Of a stretch of DNA of 64,000 nucleotides, positions 17,460 to 26,547 are shown piece by piece. The translations under genes were made by a program, and so were the position numbers. The stretch comes from Eubacterium sp. AB3007 (GTDB lineage: Bacteria > Bacillota > Clostridia > Peptostreptococcales > Anaerovoracaceae). How positions within the stretch are numbered: the stretch's first letter is position 1; the number at the start of each line of letters is the position of its first letter. The notes under the pieces were generated by a model. That model saw nothing but the letters and a program-made list of their open reading frames with translations, ran no database searches and was not told the origin of the DNA. Where the stretch lies: NCBI RefSeq assembly GCF_000688015.1, contig NZ_JIAD01000001.1:930001-994000 (forward strand). Reading direction: 5' to 3'.

Positions 17460-19856
17460 CTATCCCAGTATTTTCTTTGCCGCGTCTGCAGAGGCTTTGG
17501 CGTCTCGCACAAAGCAATCCGCACCGATCTCCCCTGCATACTCCTCGGTGAGCACCGCGCCTCCTACCATGACCTGGCAGTCGTGACCGGCCTCATGCAG
17601 CGCCCGGATGGTTTCCTCCATCGCGCCTACGGTGGTGGTCATCAATGCAGACAGCCCGATCAGGCGTACATTCTCCTCTATCGCCTTCTCCACGATGGCA
17701 GACGGATCCACATCTCTTCCCAGATCGATGACCTGGTATCCGTAGTTTTCCAGCACCACCTTCACGATGTTTTTACCGATGTCGTGGATGTCTCCCTTCA
17801 CCGTAGCCAGAATGATCTTCTCCTTATCAATGCTGGCTCCCCTCTCCGCCAGCCGTTCCTTGATCAGATCCAGTCCTGCACAGGCTGCATTGGCCGCGTT
17901 GATCAGTTGGGGCAGAAACAACTCGCCGGTCTCGTACTTCGCTCCCACCAGATCCAATGCCGGAATGATCTTCTCGTTGATCAGGGCCATGGCATCCATG
18001 GACGTGAGCAATTTCCTGGTAATAGAGGCCGTTTCCTCCTTCAGCCCTTTCAGAATGGCGTCCTCGACGGTCCGCGGTTCCGCTGCAGAGGCCCCTGCCG
18101 CAGAAGGCTTTGTGCCCGCAGAGACCGGTGCAGCCGCCACCGGCTTCTCATCCTTGAATCGTTCGATATACGCTTCGGAGTTCTCGTCCTCGCAGGAGAA
18201 CACCCGGAACGCATAGATGGCATCCATGATCTCCTTCTGGTTGGGGTTGACGATGGCGAAGTCCAGTCCGCAGTACAGCGCCATAGTCAGGAAACTGCGG
18301 TTCACATGGATCCGGGCAGGCAATCCAAAGGAGATGTTGCTCACGCCCAGCACCAGATGGCAGCCCTCTTCTCGGAGGATCCGCATGGCGCGCAGCGTTT
18401 CCATGGCCTGCGCCTGCTGCGCTGACACCGTGAGGGTCAGGCAGTCCACAAGGATGTCTTCCCTGGGAATACCATAGCGCTCCGCAGCGCATATGATACG
18501 GTGTGCGATCTCCACGCGCTTCTCGGCAGTGGTCGGGATACCATCCTCGTCCATGGTCAAAGCCACCATGGCCGCTCCATACTTCTTCACCAACGGAAGG
18601 ATCGCTTCCATCTTCTCAGTCTCTCCATTTACGGAGTTGACGATGGCCCGGCCGTTTGCTGCCCGCAGTCCCGCCTCGATGGCGGCAGGATTGCTGGAAT
18701 CGATCTGGACAGGCAGGTCCACCACGCTCTGCACCGCACGGACCACAGTGCGCATCATCGCCGGCTCATCCAGATCAGGCAGTCCCACGTTCACGTCCAG
18801 AATGTCCGCCCCCGCTTCCTGCTGCTGGATAGCCTGTTCCATGATATAGTTCATATTTCCATCTCGCAGCGCCTGCTGGAACTTCTTCTTGCCGGTGGGG
18901 TTGATCCGTTCTCCGATCACGTGCACACCGCCGAACTCTGCCATGTGAGAAGGCGCGCACACGCCCCGGCATGTCCCTGCGGAGGGATCGTCCACCCTAC
19001 TGACGCATCCAGCGGCAATCTCCGGCCCTTTCAGCTTCAGCCCGGACAAAGCCCTGATGAAGGAAGGATCTGTGCCACAGCACCCGCCCATCATGCTGAC
19101 TCCCAGCTCTCTGTACTCTCCCATCTGATCCGCAAACGCCGCGGCATCCATAGCATAATCACCTGTTCTGGGATCCGGAAGGCCTGCGTTTGGTTTGACG
19201 ATCAAAGGAAGGTCCGTCCAACGACGCATTTCTCTGATCAGGGGAAGGATCTCTGCCGGGCCCAGGGAACAGTTAATCCCCATGGCATCCACCCCCAGCC
19301 CCTCCATGGTGCTGGCCATAGAAGCCACCGTTGTCCCCAGGAAGGTCCGCCCTGTCGCCTCAAAGCTCATGGTGGTCCATACCGGAAGATCCGTGTGTTC
19401 CTTCGCCGCCAGTACGGCTGCCTTCAGCTCATAGAGATCGCTGAAAGTCTCGAATACCACCAACTCCGCCCCGGCATCCCGTCCTGCACAGACCATCTCC
19501 CGGAAGATCTCATAGGCTTCCTCAAACCGCAGCGTCCCCAGCGGAGCCAGCAATTCCCCGATGGGTCCCATGCTGACCGCAACCCTGGCTCTGCCGGCGG
19601 CTGCAGCAAGGGCGGTCTTCACATTGGCGGTGATCACCTCCCCGACGCTGTGTCCGCTCTCCGCCAGCTTACGTGCGTTGGCGTTGAAGGTATTGGCATA
19701 GATCACCCGGCTTCCCGCCTGTATATACTGTTCGTGGATATCTGCCAGGATCTCCGGATGCTCCATACCAAAAACCTCCGGGATCTCCCCCGGCTGCTGT
19801 CCTGATCGCTGGAGCATGGTACCCATGGCACCGTCAAGTATCAATATGTCTTTCAT
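17460..19856 (-). CDS. metH: cobalamin-dependent methionine synthase, lacking the activation domain
   Basis: The 798-residue protein moves a methyl group from methyltetrahydrofolate through cobalamin to homocysteine. Residues 1-290 are the homocysteine domain with the zinc cysteines in GINCS and GGCCGT. About 310-570 is the pterin-binding domain (GERINPTGKKK, DVNVGLPD). About 590-798 is the cobalamin cap and binding domain, with DIHDIGKN carrying the axial His. The C-terminal AdoMet reactivation domain of E. coli MetH is absent and is encoded by the adjacent upstream gene. The ATG at 19856 has AGGAG eight bases away; a TTG two codons earlier is too close. Confidence 0.97.
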   Translation of the reverse strand: MKDILILDGAMGTMLQRSGQQPGEIPEVFGMEHPEILADIHEQYIQAGSRVIYANTFNANARKLAESGHSVGEVITANVKTALAAAAGRARVAVSMGPIGELLAPLGTLRFEEAYEIFREMVCAGRDAGAELVVFETFSDLYELKAAVLAAKEHTDLPVWTTMSFEATGRTFLGTTVASMASTMEGLGVDAMGINCSLGPAEILPLIREMRRWTDLPLIVKPNAGLPDPRTGDYAMDAAAFADQMGEYRELGVSMMGGCCGTDPSFIRALSGLKLKGPEIAAGCVSRVDDPSAGTCRGVCAPSHMAEFGGVHVIGERINPTGKKKFQQALRDGNMNYIMEQAIQQQEAGADILDVNVGLPDLDEPAMMRTVVRAVQSVVDLPVQIDSSNPAAIEAGLRAANGRAIVNSVNGETEKMEAILPLVKKYGAAMVALTMDEDGIPTTAEKRVEIAHRIICAAERYGIPREDILVDCLTLTVSAQQAQAMETLRAMRILREEGCHLVLGVSNISFGLPARIHVNRSFLTMALYCGLDFAIVNPNQKEIMDAIYAFRVFSCEDENSEAYIERFKDEKPVAAAPVSAGTKPSAAGASAAEPRTVEDAILKGLKEETASITRKLLTSMDAMALINEKIIPALDLVGAKYETGELFLPQLINAANAACAGLDLIKERLAERGASIDKEKIILATVKGDIHDIGKNIVKVVLENYGYQVIDLGRDVDPSAIVEKAIEENVRLIGLSALMTTTVGAMEETIRALHEAGHDCQVMVGGAVLTEEYAGEIGADCFVRDAKASADAAKKILG

Positions 19857-19885
19857 TCTCAATTCTCCTCCCCAGAAAGAATCCC

Positions 19886-20563
19886 TTACCGGGCTGCGCT
19901 ACACCGTGTACCCGCTCGTCTGTATGGACAGTCTGCGCCAAGACTACATATATCGCAACCTCTGGTCCTTCGCTGCACCGGCCTCTGTGCGATTCCCATG
20001 ATCGCTGTCACCGACTTCCTTGGGATCATCAGTCCGCTTCCTGAGAGCATCACCCCGATCTTGCGTCCCGTATCCAGTCTCTTGCATATCCCGCGCTGCG
20101 CACTCATCGGCAGATCTCCATACCCCGGAGAAAACCGGTCCGTCAGATACAGCCCTTCCTTCCGGAGCATCTCTCTCAAATGGTGCTCCGCATGGTCGCA
20201 TACATTCTCTATCGCTGCACTGGCGCAGGCATCCATGATCACGGCATCTGCCATATTACTGATCTCGTAGCGATGGATCAGTTGATCCACCCCTGCTCCG
20301 ATGGTAGCAGCCAGCAAGATATGCTCCCGGCAGTCGTCCAGAAGGCTTTCCAGATCCCTGCTTTCCCAGTCGAACACGGTTTTGTGCTCCATAGGAAGAC
20401 GAACCCACACAAGCCGCGGAACCGCCGCTTTTGTCACCAGAGCTGCGCACCGGTCGATCTGCGCTGACAATGTCGAATCGATTTTCTGCCCGCTGTAGCC
20501 CAGATAGTGCAGGATCTCGCCTCGATTCAGGGCACTCAGGCGGGCCTCTATCTTACCGTTCAT
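19886..20563 (-). CDS. stand-alone methionine synthase activation-domain protein
   Basis: The 225-residue protein corresponds to the reactivation domain missing from MetH. It has RFSPGYGDLP (about residue 142-151), which contains the AdoMet-binding Arg and GY, followed by the IPRKSVTAIMGI stretch. It would help reductively remethylate oxidised cob(II)alamin. An extra C-terminal Cys-rich tail (CDICSLGADCPYR...C, about residues 202-221) is seen in clostridial versions and could hold a metal or cluster that supplies electrons; that role is inferred. Its ATG overlaps the metF stop as ATGA, and metH begins about 30 bases after it. Confidence 0.88.
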   Translation of the reverse strand: MNGKIEARLSALNRGEILHYLGYSGQKIDSTLSAQIDRCAALVTKAAVPRLVWVRLPMEHKTVFDWESRDLESLLDDCREHILLAATIGAGVDQLIHRYEISNMADAVIMDACASAAIENVCDHAEHHLREMLRKEGLYLTDRFSPGYGDLPMSAQRGICKRLDTGRKIGVMLSGSGLMIPRKSVTAIMGIAQRPVQRRTRGCDICSLGADCPYRRAGTRCSAAR

Positions 20564-21435
20564 CCGAGCAGATCCCGGCAGCCCTCCCAGACCCGCAGGC
20601 CAACTGTGGGATCGTTCATGATATAGAGATGGATACCGTCTACGCCACTGGTGATCAGATCTCGCGTCTGGCGGATGGCATAGTCGATCCCCGCTTCGTA
20701 GAGCCCCTCGGGGTCGTGCTCATATCGTCCGATCATAGCCGTGAACTCATGGGGAAGACTGGCGCCGGAAAGCTGCACGGTCTTCTCGATCTGACTGGAG
20801 CGAACGATGGGCATGATCCCGGCGGAGATGGGCACGTTGATCCCCATGCTCCGGGCCCTCCCGATGAAATTATAGAAGGCATTGTTATCAAAGAACAGCT
20901 GGCTGATCAGTACCTGAACGCCGGCGCCGATCTTGTATTTCAGGTTCTGAATGTCACTTTCCAGGTTCAGGCTCTCATAGTGGCCCTCCGGATAGCATGC
21001 CCCGATGATCTCCAGCTGGTCGTTGCACTTGCGCTGGATCTCGATAGCCAGCTCGTTGGCATGTTCGAACTCCCGTTGGATCGTCTCCCCCGGGACGATA
21101 TCTCCCCGCAGCGCCATCACGTTCTCAATGTTAGCGTCCCGCAGACGGCCAATCATAGCCTTCACGTCCTTACGAGTGGAGTTGATGCAGGTCAGATGGG
21201 CCAAGGTCTCGATCCCATAGCGGCTCTTGATGTTGGCTGCGATCTCACAGGTGGTATCATCAGCCAGATTCCCTCCCGCACCATAGGTCACGCTGATGAA
21301 GTCCGGATGCATAGAAGACAAAGCCTCCACGGCCTTGTATAGAGACTCTATGTTAGACTTCCTCTTCGGGGGGAACACCTCCAGAGAAAAAACAGGTTTC
21401 TTCTGTTTATATAAATCTGATATTTTCAAGCACAT
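20560..21435 (-). CDS. metF: methylenetetrahydrofolate reductase
   Basis: The 291-residue TIM-barrel flavoprotein reduces 5,10-methylene-THF to 5-methyl-THF, the methyl donor for MetH. Conserved pieces include FSLEVFPPKR with the catalytic Glu, ISVTYGAGG, LAHLTCI, ALRGD (FAD contact) and QLFFDN. GGAGG lies four bases before the ATG. It is the first gene of metF / activation / metH, all overlapping or closely spaced. I saw no SAM riboswitch or T-box in the short leader. Confidence 0.96.
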   Translation of the reverse strand: MCLKISDLYKQKKPVFSLEVFPPKRKSNIESLYKAVEALSSMHPDFISVTYGAGGNLADDTTCEIAANIKSRYGIETLAHLTCINSTRKDVKAMIGRLRDANIENVMALRGDIVPGETIQREFEHANELAIEIQRKCNDQLEIIGACYPEGHYESLNLESDIQNLKYKIGAGVQVLISQLFFDNNAFYNFIGRARSMGINVPISAGIMPIVRSSQIEKTVQLSGASLPHEFTAMIGRYEHDPEGLYEAGIDYAIRQTRDLITSGVDGIHLYIMNDPTVGLRVWEGCRDLLG

Positions 21436-21504
21436 TCACCTCCATTGGAATAATTATACACCAAAAGACCCTGTTATACACTATGTTTTAAAAAAAGTGC
21501 ATCC

Positions 21505-21533
21505 TTGTATCACTTCTCTATCAATGGTATAAT
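21505..21533 (+). promoter_or_regulatory. promoter of the DUF3048 lipoprotein gene
   Basis: TTGTAT (21505-21510), exactly 17 bases and a perfect TATAAT (21528-21533) lie 45 bases upstream of the gene start. Confidence 0.8.
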
Positions 21534-21578
21534 ATAACTCAACGATACCATTTAATCTGAATGAGGGAGACTTGAGAT

Positions 21579-22769
21579 ATGAGATCAAAAAGACTGAAAC
21601 GCACTACACTTACCCTCCTGTCAGCGATTCTGGCTGCGGGCATGCTGCTTACCGCCTGTTCTGGATCCTCGCAGGAGGAGCAGAAGGCAACACCCAAGCA
21701 GGACACCGCCCAGGAGGAGACTCCACGTATCGTCAATCCTCTCACCGGAGTAGAGAAGGGATTCGATGCCAGCGCGCTGAAACGCCGCACAGTTGCCATC
21801 GTAGTGGAGAACACTCCGGACGCCCGTCCGCAGTGGGGCATGGATGACAAGAAATACGCCCCGGACATCATCTTGGAGGGAGAAGTCGAGGGTGGCATCA
21901 CCAGAACGCTCTGGTTCTACGCTGACTACAAGAAGATCCCCAAGAAAGTCGGACCTATGCGAAGCGCCAGACCACCTTTCATCCGGTTCTCTGAGTTATT
22001 CGATTCCATCTTCATCCACTGGGGCCAGAGTCACTCCAAGGGCGCCTACATCGGAGCGAACACCATCTTCCGCAGACACAAGGTTCAGCACATCAACGGC
22101 ATGGACTTTTCAAACAAGTGTGGATTATACGATAGAGACAGCACCAGAAACGTGTCCAGCGAGCACACCGGTATCATCCACGGCAACAAGGTCGCGGCTG
22201 CCATCAAGGAATACGGCCACAGACAAAAACCCAAGCAGAAGACCGTGCTCTACTTCAACGAGAAGGCTGTGCCCGCCGGTGACCAGAAGGCCTCCAAAGT
22301 CTCTCTGGACTATTCCGCCCGGAGCAACTGGGAGACCACCGTCTGGAATTATGACAAGAAAGATCAGAAATACCACACAAGCAACTTTGATAATGATCTG
22401 GAAAGAGACAATCTTCTGGTCCTCTTCGATAAGACGGAATACATCGAGAAACAGGACTATCAGGGCGGTGGCGGCGGCACCGTGGTCTACTGCGACTACA
22501 AGATGAAGAAAGGCACCGGAAAGTACATCAGCCAGGGCAAGGCCAGAGACATCGGCTGGAAAGCCTCCTGGCGCAAGAAAGAACTGGTCCTCTTCGACCA
22601 GGCCCTCACCGAGGATATGCAGAAGGCCGCCGATGCGACCATCACAGGCCTGAGCCTTGGGGAGACCACCACGATTGAGGCGGAACCTGTTCCCATCACA
22701 CTGAATCAGGGCAAGACCTGGATTGGATGGGCATCCAGCAACCATGGCGGCAAGCTGAAGCTCAGTTGA
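21579..22769 (+). CDS. DUF3048 (YerB-like) lipoprotein
   Basis: The 396-residue exported protein has a basic N-terminus, a hydrophobic stretch and the lipobox LLTAC at residues 23-27, so it is anchored to the outer face of the membrane. After a short Ser/Gln/Glu linker the conserved DUF3048 domain begins (NPLTGVEKGFDA, VENTPDARPQWG, PMRSARP, FIHWGQS near residue 145-151). A second C-terminal domain has the GGGGGT and YCDYKM stretch. The family is related to Bacillus YerB and has no assigned role. It is monocistronic, bounded by a clear promoter and a strong terminator. Confidence 0.9.
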   Translation: MRSKRLKRTTLTLLSAILAAGMLLTACSGSSQEEQKATPKQDTAQEETPRIVNPLTGVEKGFDASALKRRTVAIVVENTPDARPQWGMDDKKYAPDIILEGEVEGGITRTLWFYADYKKIPKKVGPMRSARPPFIRFSELFDSIFIHWGQSHSKGAYIGANTIFRRHKVQHINGMDFSNKCGLYDRDSTRNVSSEHTGIIHGNKVAAAIKEYGHRQKPKQKTVLYFNEKAVPAGDQKASKVSLDYSARSNWETTVWNYDKKDQKYHTSNFDNDLERDNLLVLFDKTEYIEKQDYQGGGGGTVVYCDYKMKKGTGKYISQGKARDIGWKASWRKKELVLFDQALTEDMQKAADATITGLSLGETTTIEAEPVPITLNQGKTWIGWASSNHGGKLKLS

Positions 22770-22777
22770 TCGCAATC

Positions 22778-22805
22778 AAAAAGGAGGAGTTACTCCTCCT
22801 TTTTT
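22778..22805. terminator. bidirectional intrinsic terminator
   Basis: A perfect stem of GGAGGAG with CTCCTCC around a three-base loop is flanked by five A on the left and six T on the right. It serves the DUF3048 gene on the plus strand and the convergent glycerate kinase gene on the minus strand. Confidence 0.93.
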
Positions 22806-22809
22806 GTTG

Positions 22810-23952
22810 CTATTTCCCGAGTTTCATTCCCACCTTCACCATCCGAAACATGTTCCGTGCGGCATCCAGGTAGAGTTCTTCCGCCCGCTCCATGGCTTCG
22901 TCAAGCTCCATGGGAGCGTTCACGGTAGTCGTCAGGGCTGTGATCCCGTGTGCCAGGATCTGGTCTGCTCCTAGCCCCAGAGATCCGGAAAGACCGATGA
23001 CAGGAACTCCTCTTCTGCGTGCATACTCTCCGATGCCCTGCATCACCTTGCCATGGCAACTCTGCCAGTCAGTGCGCCCCTCTCCCGTGATCACCAGATC
23101 TGCCTCCTTCAGAAGAGTCTCAAACCCGATCAGATCCAACACCGTCTCGATGCCGGAGCGCATGTTGGCCCCCAAAAGGATCATGAGGGCTGCCCCCAGA
23201 CCGCCTGCCGCACCGGCACCGGGCATCTGGTCTGCATCCTTCCCGAAGGTTCGCAGCAATACATCCCGGTAGTGGCACATACCCTCTTCCAGGCGCTGGA
23301 GCGCCTCCTGAGAGGCTCCCTTCTGTGCTCCAAAGGTCTGGGTCGCCCCATCCGGGCCACAGAGAGGATTGGTCACATCGCACATGACCGTGAGCGTAGC
23401 GCCAGCCAGCCGAGGATCCAACCCTGCCATATCGATGCTATGCACTCTCCCCAGATCGCTTCCGATACCATCCAATTCCTGTCCTCGCTCATCCAGAAAT
23501 CGAATGCCAAGGGCACGGGCACAGCCCATGCCGCCGTCATTGGTGGCGCTGCCGCCGATGGCCACAGAAACATCCCGGTATCCTCGCGCCAGAGCATCCT
23601 GGATCAATTCGCCGGTCCCATAACTGCTGGCTGACTCCGGGTCACGTTGCTCTGCCGGCACCAGAGTAAGACCAGAAGCGGCTGCCATCTCGATGATCGC
23701 CCGACCGTCTCCCGTCACCCCATAATGCGTCCTCCTCGGATTACCCATGGGATCTCGGGCCCAGGCTTCCACAAACCCACCACCGGTGGCGCTCACCACC
23801 GCTTCCAGGGTCCCTTCTCCGCCGTCCGCCACAGGCAAACTGAAGCACTCTGTCTCGTCGAATATCTCTTCTGCCGCCTTGGTGAGCAACTGCGCCGTCC
23901 GTTCACTGGACAGACTTCCCTTAAAAGAATCTGATGCAAATACCAATTTCAT
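22810..23952 (-). CDS. glycerate kinase (GlxK/GarK family)
   Basis: The protein (380 residues) begins MKLVFASDSFKGSLSS, the signature of type-II glycerate kinases, and carries ADGGEGTLEA (about residue 45-54), AIGGSATNDGGMG (about 128-140) and GAGAAGGLGAAL further on. It phosphorylates D-glycerate, in this family usually at the 2-position. The start at 23952 is the conserved one and has GGTGA nearby; an ATG four codons earlier overlaps the stop of the dehydrogenase gene. It forms a unit with the hydroxyacid dehydrogenase, which would make the glycerate it uses or the reverse. Confidence 0.94.
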   Translation of the reverse strand: MKLVFASDSFKGSLSSERTAQLLTKAAEEIFDETECFSLPVADGGEGTLEAVVSATGGGFVEAWARDPMGNPRRTHYGVTGDGRAIIEMAAASGLTLVPAEQRDPESASSYGTGELIQDALARGYRDVSVAIGGSATNDGGMGCARALGIRFLDERGQELDGIGSDLGRVHSIDMAGLDPRLAGATLTVMCDVTNPLCGPDGATQTFGAQKGASQEALQRLEEGMCHYRDVLLRTFGKDADQMPGAGAAGGLGAALMILLGANMRSGIETVLDLIGFETLLKEADLVITGEGRTDWQSCHGKVMQGIGEYARRRGVPVIGLSGSLGLGADQILAHGITALTTTVNAPMELDEAMERAEELYLDAARNMFRMVKVGMKLGK

Positions 23953-23956
23953 AGGT

Positions 23957-24922
23957 TCACCCATTCACTACATTCACCGGCTTTCCCGCCAGGAATGACT
24001 GTACATTCTCCACGGTCGTATCCAAAATCCTCTGCCGCGCTTCTTTGGCCGCCCAGGAGATGTGCGGCGTGATCAGACAATTCTTCGCCCCCAGCAGCGG
24101 GTTATCCTCTGGGATGGGTTCCACTGCTGTCACATCCAGTCCGGCGGCATAGACCTTCCCGCTGTTCAGCGCCTCTGCCAGATCTTCTTCCACCACCAGA
24201 GCTCCCCGGCTGTTGTTGATGAGGATGACCCCATCTTTCATCCTGGCGATGGTCTCCCGGTTGATCATCTCCTTCGTGTCCGGGAACAGTGGGCAGTGCA
24301 GGAAAATCACGTCTGATTCTGCCAGAAGCCGGTCAAGATCCACATATTCCCCAATCGCTCGCCCCTCTTCCGACTGAGCTTTGTCGCAGGCGAGGACCCG
24401 CATCCCCATGGCCTTCACGATCTTGCCGGTAGTTCGGCCGATCCTGCCGAATCCGACGATGCCTGCGGTCTTGCCTGCCAGTTCGATCATGGGATAATCC
24501 CAGAAACACCACTCAATGTTGTTGGTCCAGCGTCCTTCCTTCACCGCCTGATCATGATGTGCGAAATGAGAGCAGATCTCCAGCAGCATGCCCACCGCGT
24601 ACTGCGCTACGATCTGTGTCCCATAGGCAGGCACGTTCATCACGGGGATCCCTCGCTCAGCGGCGCAGGCGCAGTCGATGATGTTGTAGCCGGTGGCCAA
24701 TACGGCGATGGCCTTCAGGTCCGGACATTTCTCGATGGTAGCTCGGGACAGCGGTGTCTTGTTGGTCACCGCAATATCCGCCCCCGCCAGGCGTTCTGCG
24801 ATCAACGGGGACTCCCGGACCGAGGTCCTGTCGTAGATTTCCACCTCTCCCAAGGCTTCCAAAGGCGCCCAGGACAGGTCCCCGGGATTTTCTGTATACG
24901 CGTCAAGAATCACGATCTTCAT
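23957..24922 (-). CDS. D-2-hydroxyacid dehydrogenase, probably glycerate/hydroxypyruvate type
   Basis: The protein (321 residues) is an NAD(P)-dependent dehydrogenase. It has the Rossmann motif GIVGFGRIGR (about residue 147-156), the substrate Arg in NNSRGALV, the Glu in TAVEPIP and the catalytic His in LITPHISWAAKEA. The N-terminus (VILDAYTENPGDLSW) resembles hydroxypyruvate reductases. Pairing with glycerate kinase supports hydroxypyruvate/glycerate as substrate. The ATG at 24922 is chosen because AAGGAGG lies six bases upstream; it overlaps the end of the CDF gene by 20 bases. Confidence 0.92.
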   Translation of the reverse strand: MKIVILDAYTENPGDLSWAPLEALGEVEIYDRTSVRESPLIAERLAGADIAVTNKTPLSRATIEKCPDLKAIAVLATGYNIIDCACAAERGIPVMNVPAYGTQIVAQYAVGMLLEICSHFAHHDQAVKEGRWTNNIEWCFWDYPMIELAGKTAGIVGFGRIGRTTGKIVKAMGMRVLACDKAQSEEGRAIGEYVDLDRLLAESDVIFLHCPLFPDTKEMINRETIARMKDGVILINNSRGALVVEEDLAEALNSGKVYAAGLDVTAVEPIPEDNPLLGAKNCLITPHISWAAKEARQRILDTTVENVQSFLAGKPVNVVNG

Positions 24923-26111
24923 TCTCATCCTCCTTATGCTCTGTAACCGTATAGGCCTGATCAAAGAAAAGTACCGCCTTGCCCTCCTCTCCGGCTTCGG
25001 CGAGGGCCTGGTTCACAGCAGATGTGATCTCCTCTGGGGCATACGAAGCACCGGGAGTGATCACCACATCCACGTGCAATTCTGACTGCTCTCCGGTCCG
25101 CTGCACATGCAGGTCATGGATCCCCTCCACGGCGTCAAACGGGCGAAGCGCATCCGTGAGCATCGCCATGAGCCGGATCCGGGCCGGATCATCCGGAATC
25201 ACCGGATCCATGTGACAAGTCACATGGATATTCATCTCCTCCATAAGCTCGTGCTCGATATGGTCGATCACCTCGTGGATCTCCATGGCGCTGGCCCGGC
25301 CATCCACCTCGGCGTCAAAGGCCGCATAGGTGTTCCCCGGCCCGTAATTGTACAGGATCACGTCATGGATCCCGAACACACCCTCGTGGGAGAGAACGAT
25401 CTCCTCCAGTTTGTCGATAGTCGCCTGGTCAGGCTTTGTGCCCAGAAGCGGGTCCACCCCCTCCCGAATCAACGAGATCCCGGACCAGAGGATGAACAGC
25501 GACACCAGGCACCCCATATACCCGTCCAGTTCCAAACCTGTGTAATGGTGCAGCAGCATACCACAGAGAATGATGATGCTGGTGATTACGTCGTTACGGT
25601 TGTCGGTCCCCGCCGCAATCACGGGGAGAGAATTGATGTGCTTTCCTGTGGCGATGGTGAACAAAGCACTGCTCCCCTTCAGCAGGATCGCCACCACCAT
25701 AAAACCGACCATTGCCCAGGAAAACTCGGTATCTACCGGGTGGAGCACCTTCCCGACAGAGGTTTTCAGAAGTTCCACGCCGACCACCAGGATGATGGCA
25801 GACACCACCAGACAGGTCAGATACTCGATACGCGCATGACCAAAGGGATGATCGCTGTCCGCAGGCTTCCGGGCCAGTCTGGCTCCGATCAGTGTGATGC
25901 AGGCTGCCAGAGAATCTGCCATGTCATGGGCACCATCCGCTACCACTGCGATGGAGTGGATGCCGATTCCCAGGACAATCTTGGCCACACAAAGCACGCT
26001 GTTCACCAGGATCCCCATGGTGCCTGTCAGCCGAGTATACCGGTCCCGTACTGCAGGTTCGGTGTAGTTCTCATGATCCTTGACAAATGTTTTCCAGATA
26101 AATTCCTTCAT
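24903..26111 (-). CDS. cation diffusion facilitator (CDF) metal exporter
   Basis: The 402-residue protein has about six helices followed by a soluble dimerisation domain. The transport-site residues are HDMAD in helix 2 (an HxxxD form) and DNRND in helix 5 (a DxxxD form), with DHPFGHARIEY between helices 2 and 3. The mixed His/Asp site does not decide between Zn, Fe, Co and Mn. The C-terminal domain is longer than usual (about 190 residues). No ribosome site precedes the ATG, and the promoter lies so close that the message should be leaderless. It is the first gene of a unit with glycerate dehydrogenase and glycerate kinase. Confidence 0.93.
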   Translation of the reverse strand: MKEFIWKTFVKDHENYTEPAVRDRYTRLTGTMGILVNSVLCVAKIVLGIGIHSIAVVADGAHDMADSLAACITLIGARLARKPADSDHPFGHARIEYLTCLVVSAIILVVGVELLKTSVGKVLHPVDTEFSWAMVGFMVVAILLKGSSALFTIATGKHINSLPVIAAGTDNRNDVITSIIILCGMLLHHYTGLELDGYMGCLVSLFILWSGISLIREGVDPLLGTKPDQATIDKLEEIVLSHEGVFGIHDVILYNYGPGNTYAAFDAEVDGRASAMEIHEVIDHIEHELMEEMNIHVTCHMDPVIPDDPARIRLMAMLTDALRPFDAVEGIHDLHVQRTGEQSELHVDVVITPGASYAPEEITSAVNQALAEAGEEGKAVLFFDQAYTVTEHKEDENEDRDS

Positions 26112-26119
26112 AATAGATA

Positions 26120-26148
26120 ATGATAGCAGATTTTTCTTCGGTTGTCAC
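26120..26148 (-). promoter_or_regulatory. CDF-gene promoter giving a leaderless message
   Basis: The minus strand has GTGACA (26143-26148), 17 bases and TATCAT (26120-26125). The -10 ends only eight bases before the ATG, so transcription should begin at about the first or second base before the start codon. Confidence 0.65.
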
Positions 26149-26547
26149 TACATCTGCCGGGGAATCCGCCCTCGATCGCAGGTCCATGTAATCCTCGCCG
26201 CCTCACATGGAACTCGTCGAAGTACTACCGATTCCTGTGGCCTGGCGGTTCCCCAAAGACAGAATTGTAAAGATTATCGAGAAACGTTGCCCGAATTGCA
26301 AATGAGACATTTTCTGTTCCCAAATCTCCTGATAGGGAACCTTAGGATACGGTTTTTCTCAAAAACCCGCTTTTTGGTTGCCCAGTTCATGATTATGGAT
26401 CTATTGGGAATAGGATTGTCGAAAATGCCCTCTTGGGATACAGAAACCCGTCATTATTGAGAATCTGGTATCCAAGCGACCAATATGAAACAAAGTGGGA
26501 ACAATATTAACGGAATTGAGGTTCTGGGAAACGGAGGGGTGGTCAGG
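26149..26547. other. gene-free stretch, no recognised content
   Basis: About 400 bases separate the CDF promoter from the tandem repeats. Short frames are present but none has a ribosome site or recognisable protein, and base composition is less coding-like than the neighbours. I see no tRNA, insertion sequence ends or long hairpin. It could be decayed sequence. Confidence 0.6.

Noticed and set aside
18501..19805. 434-residue plus-strand frame
   Set aside because: It is antisense to metH and carries no family motif.
21436..21504. SAM riboswitch or T-box leader for metF
   Set aside because: The gap is short and shows neither S-box stems nor a T-box sequence and specifier hairpin.
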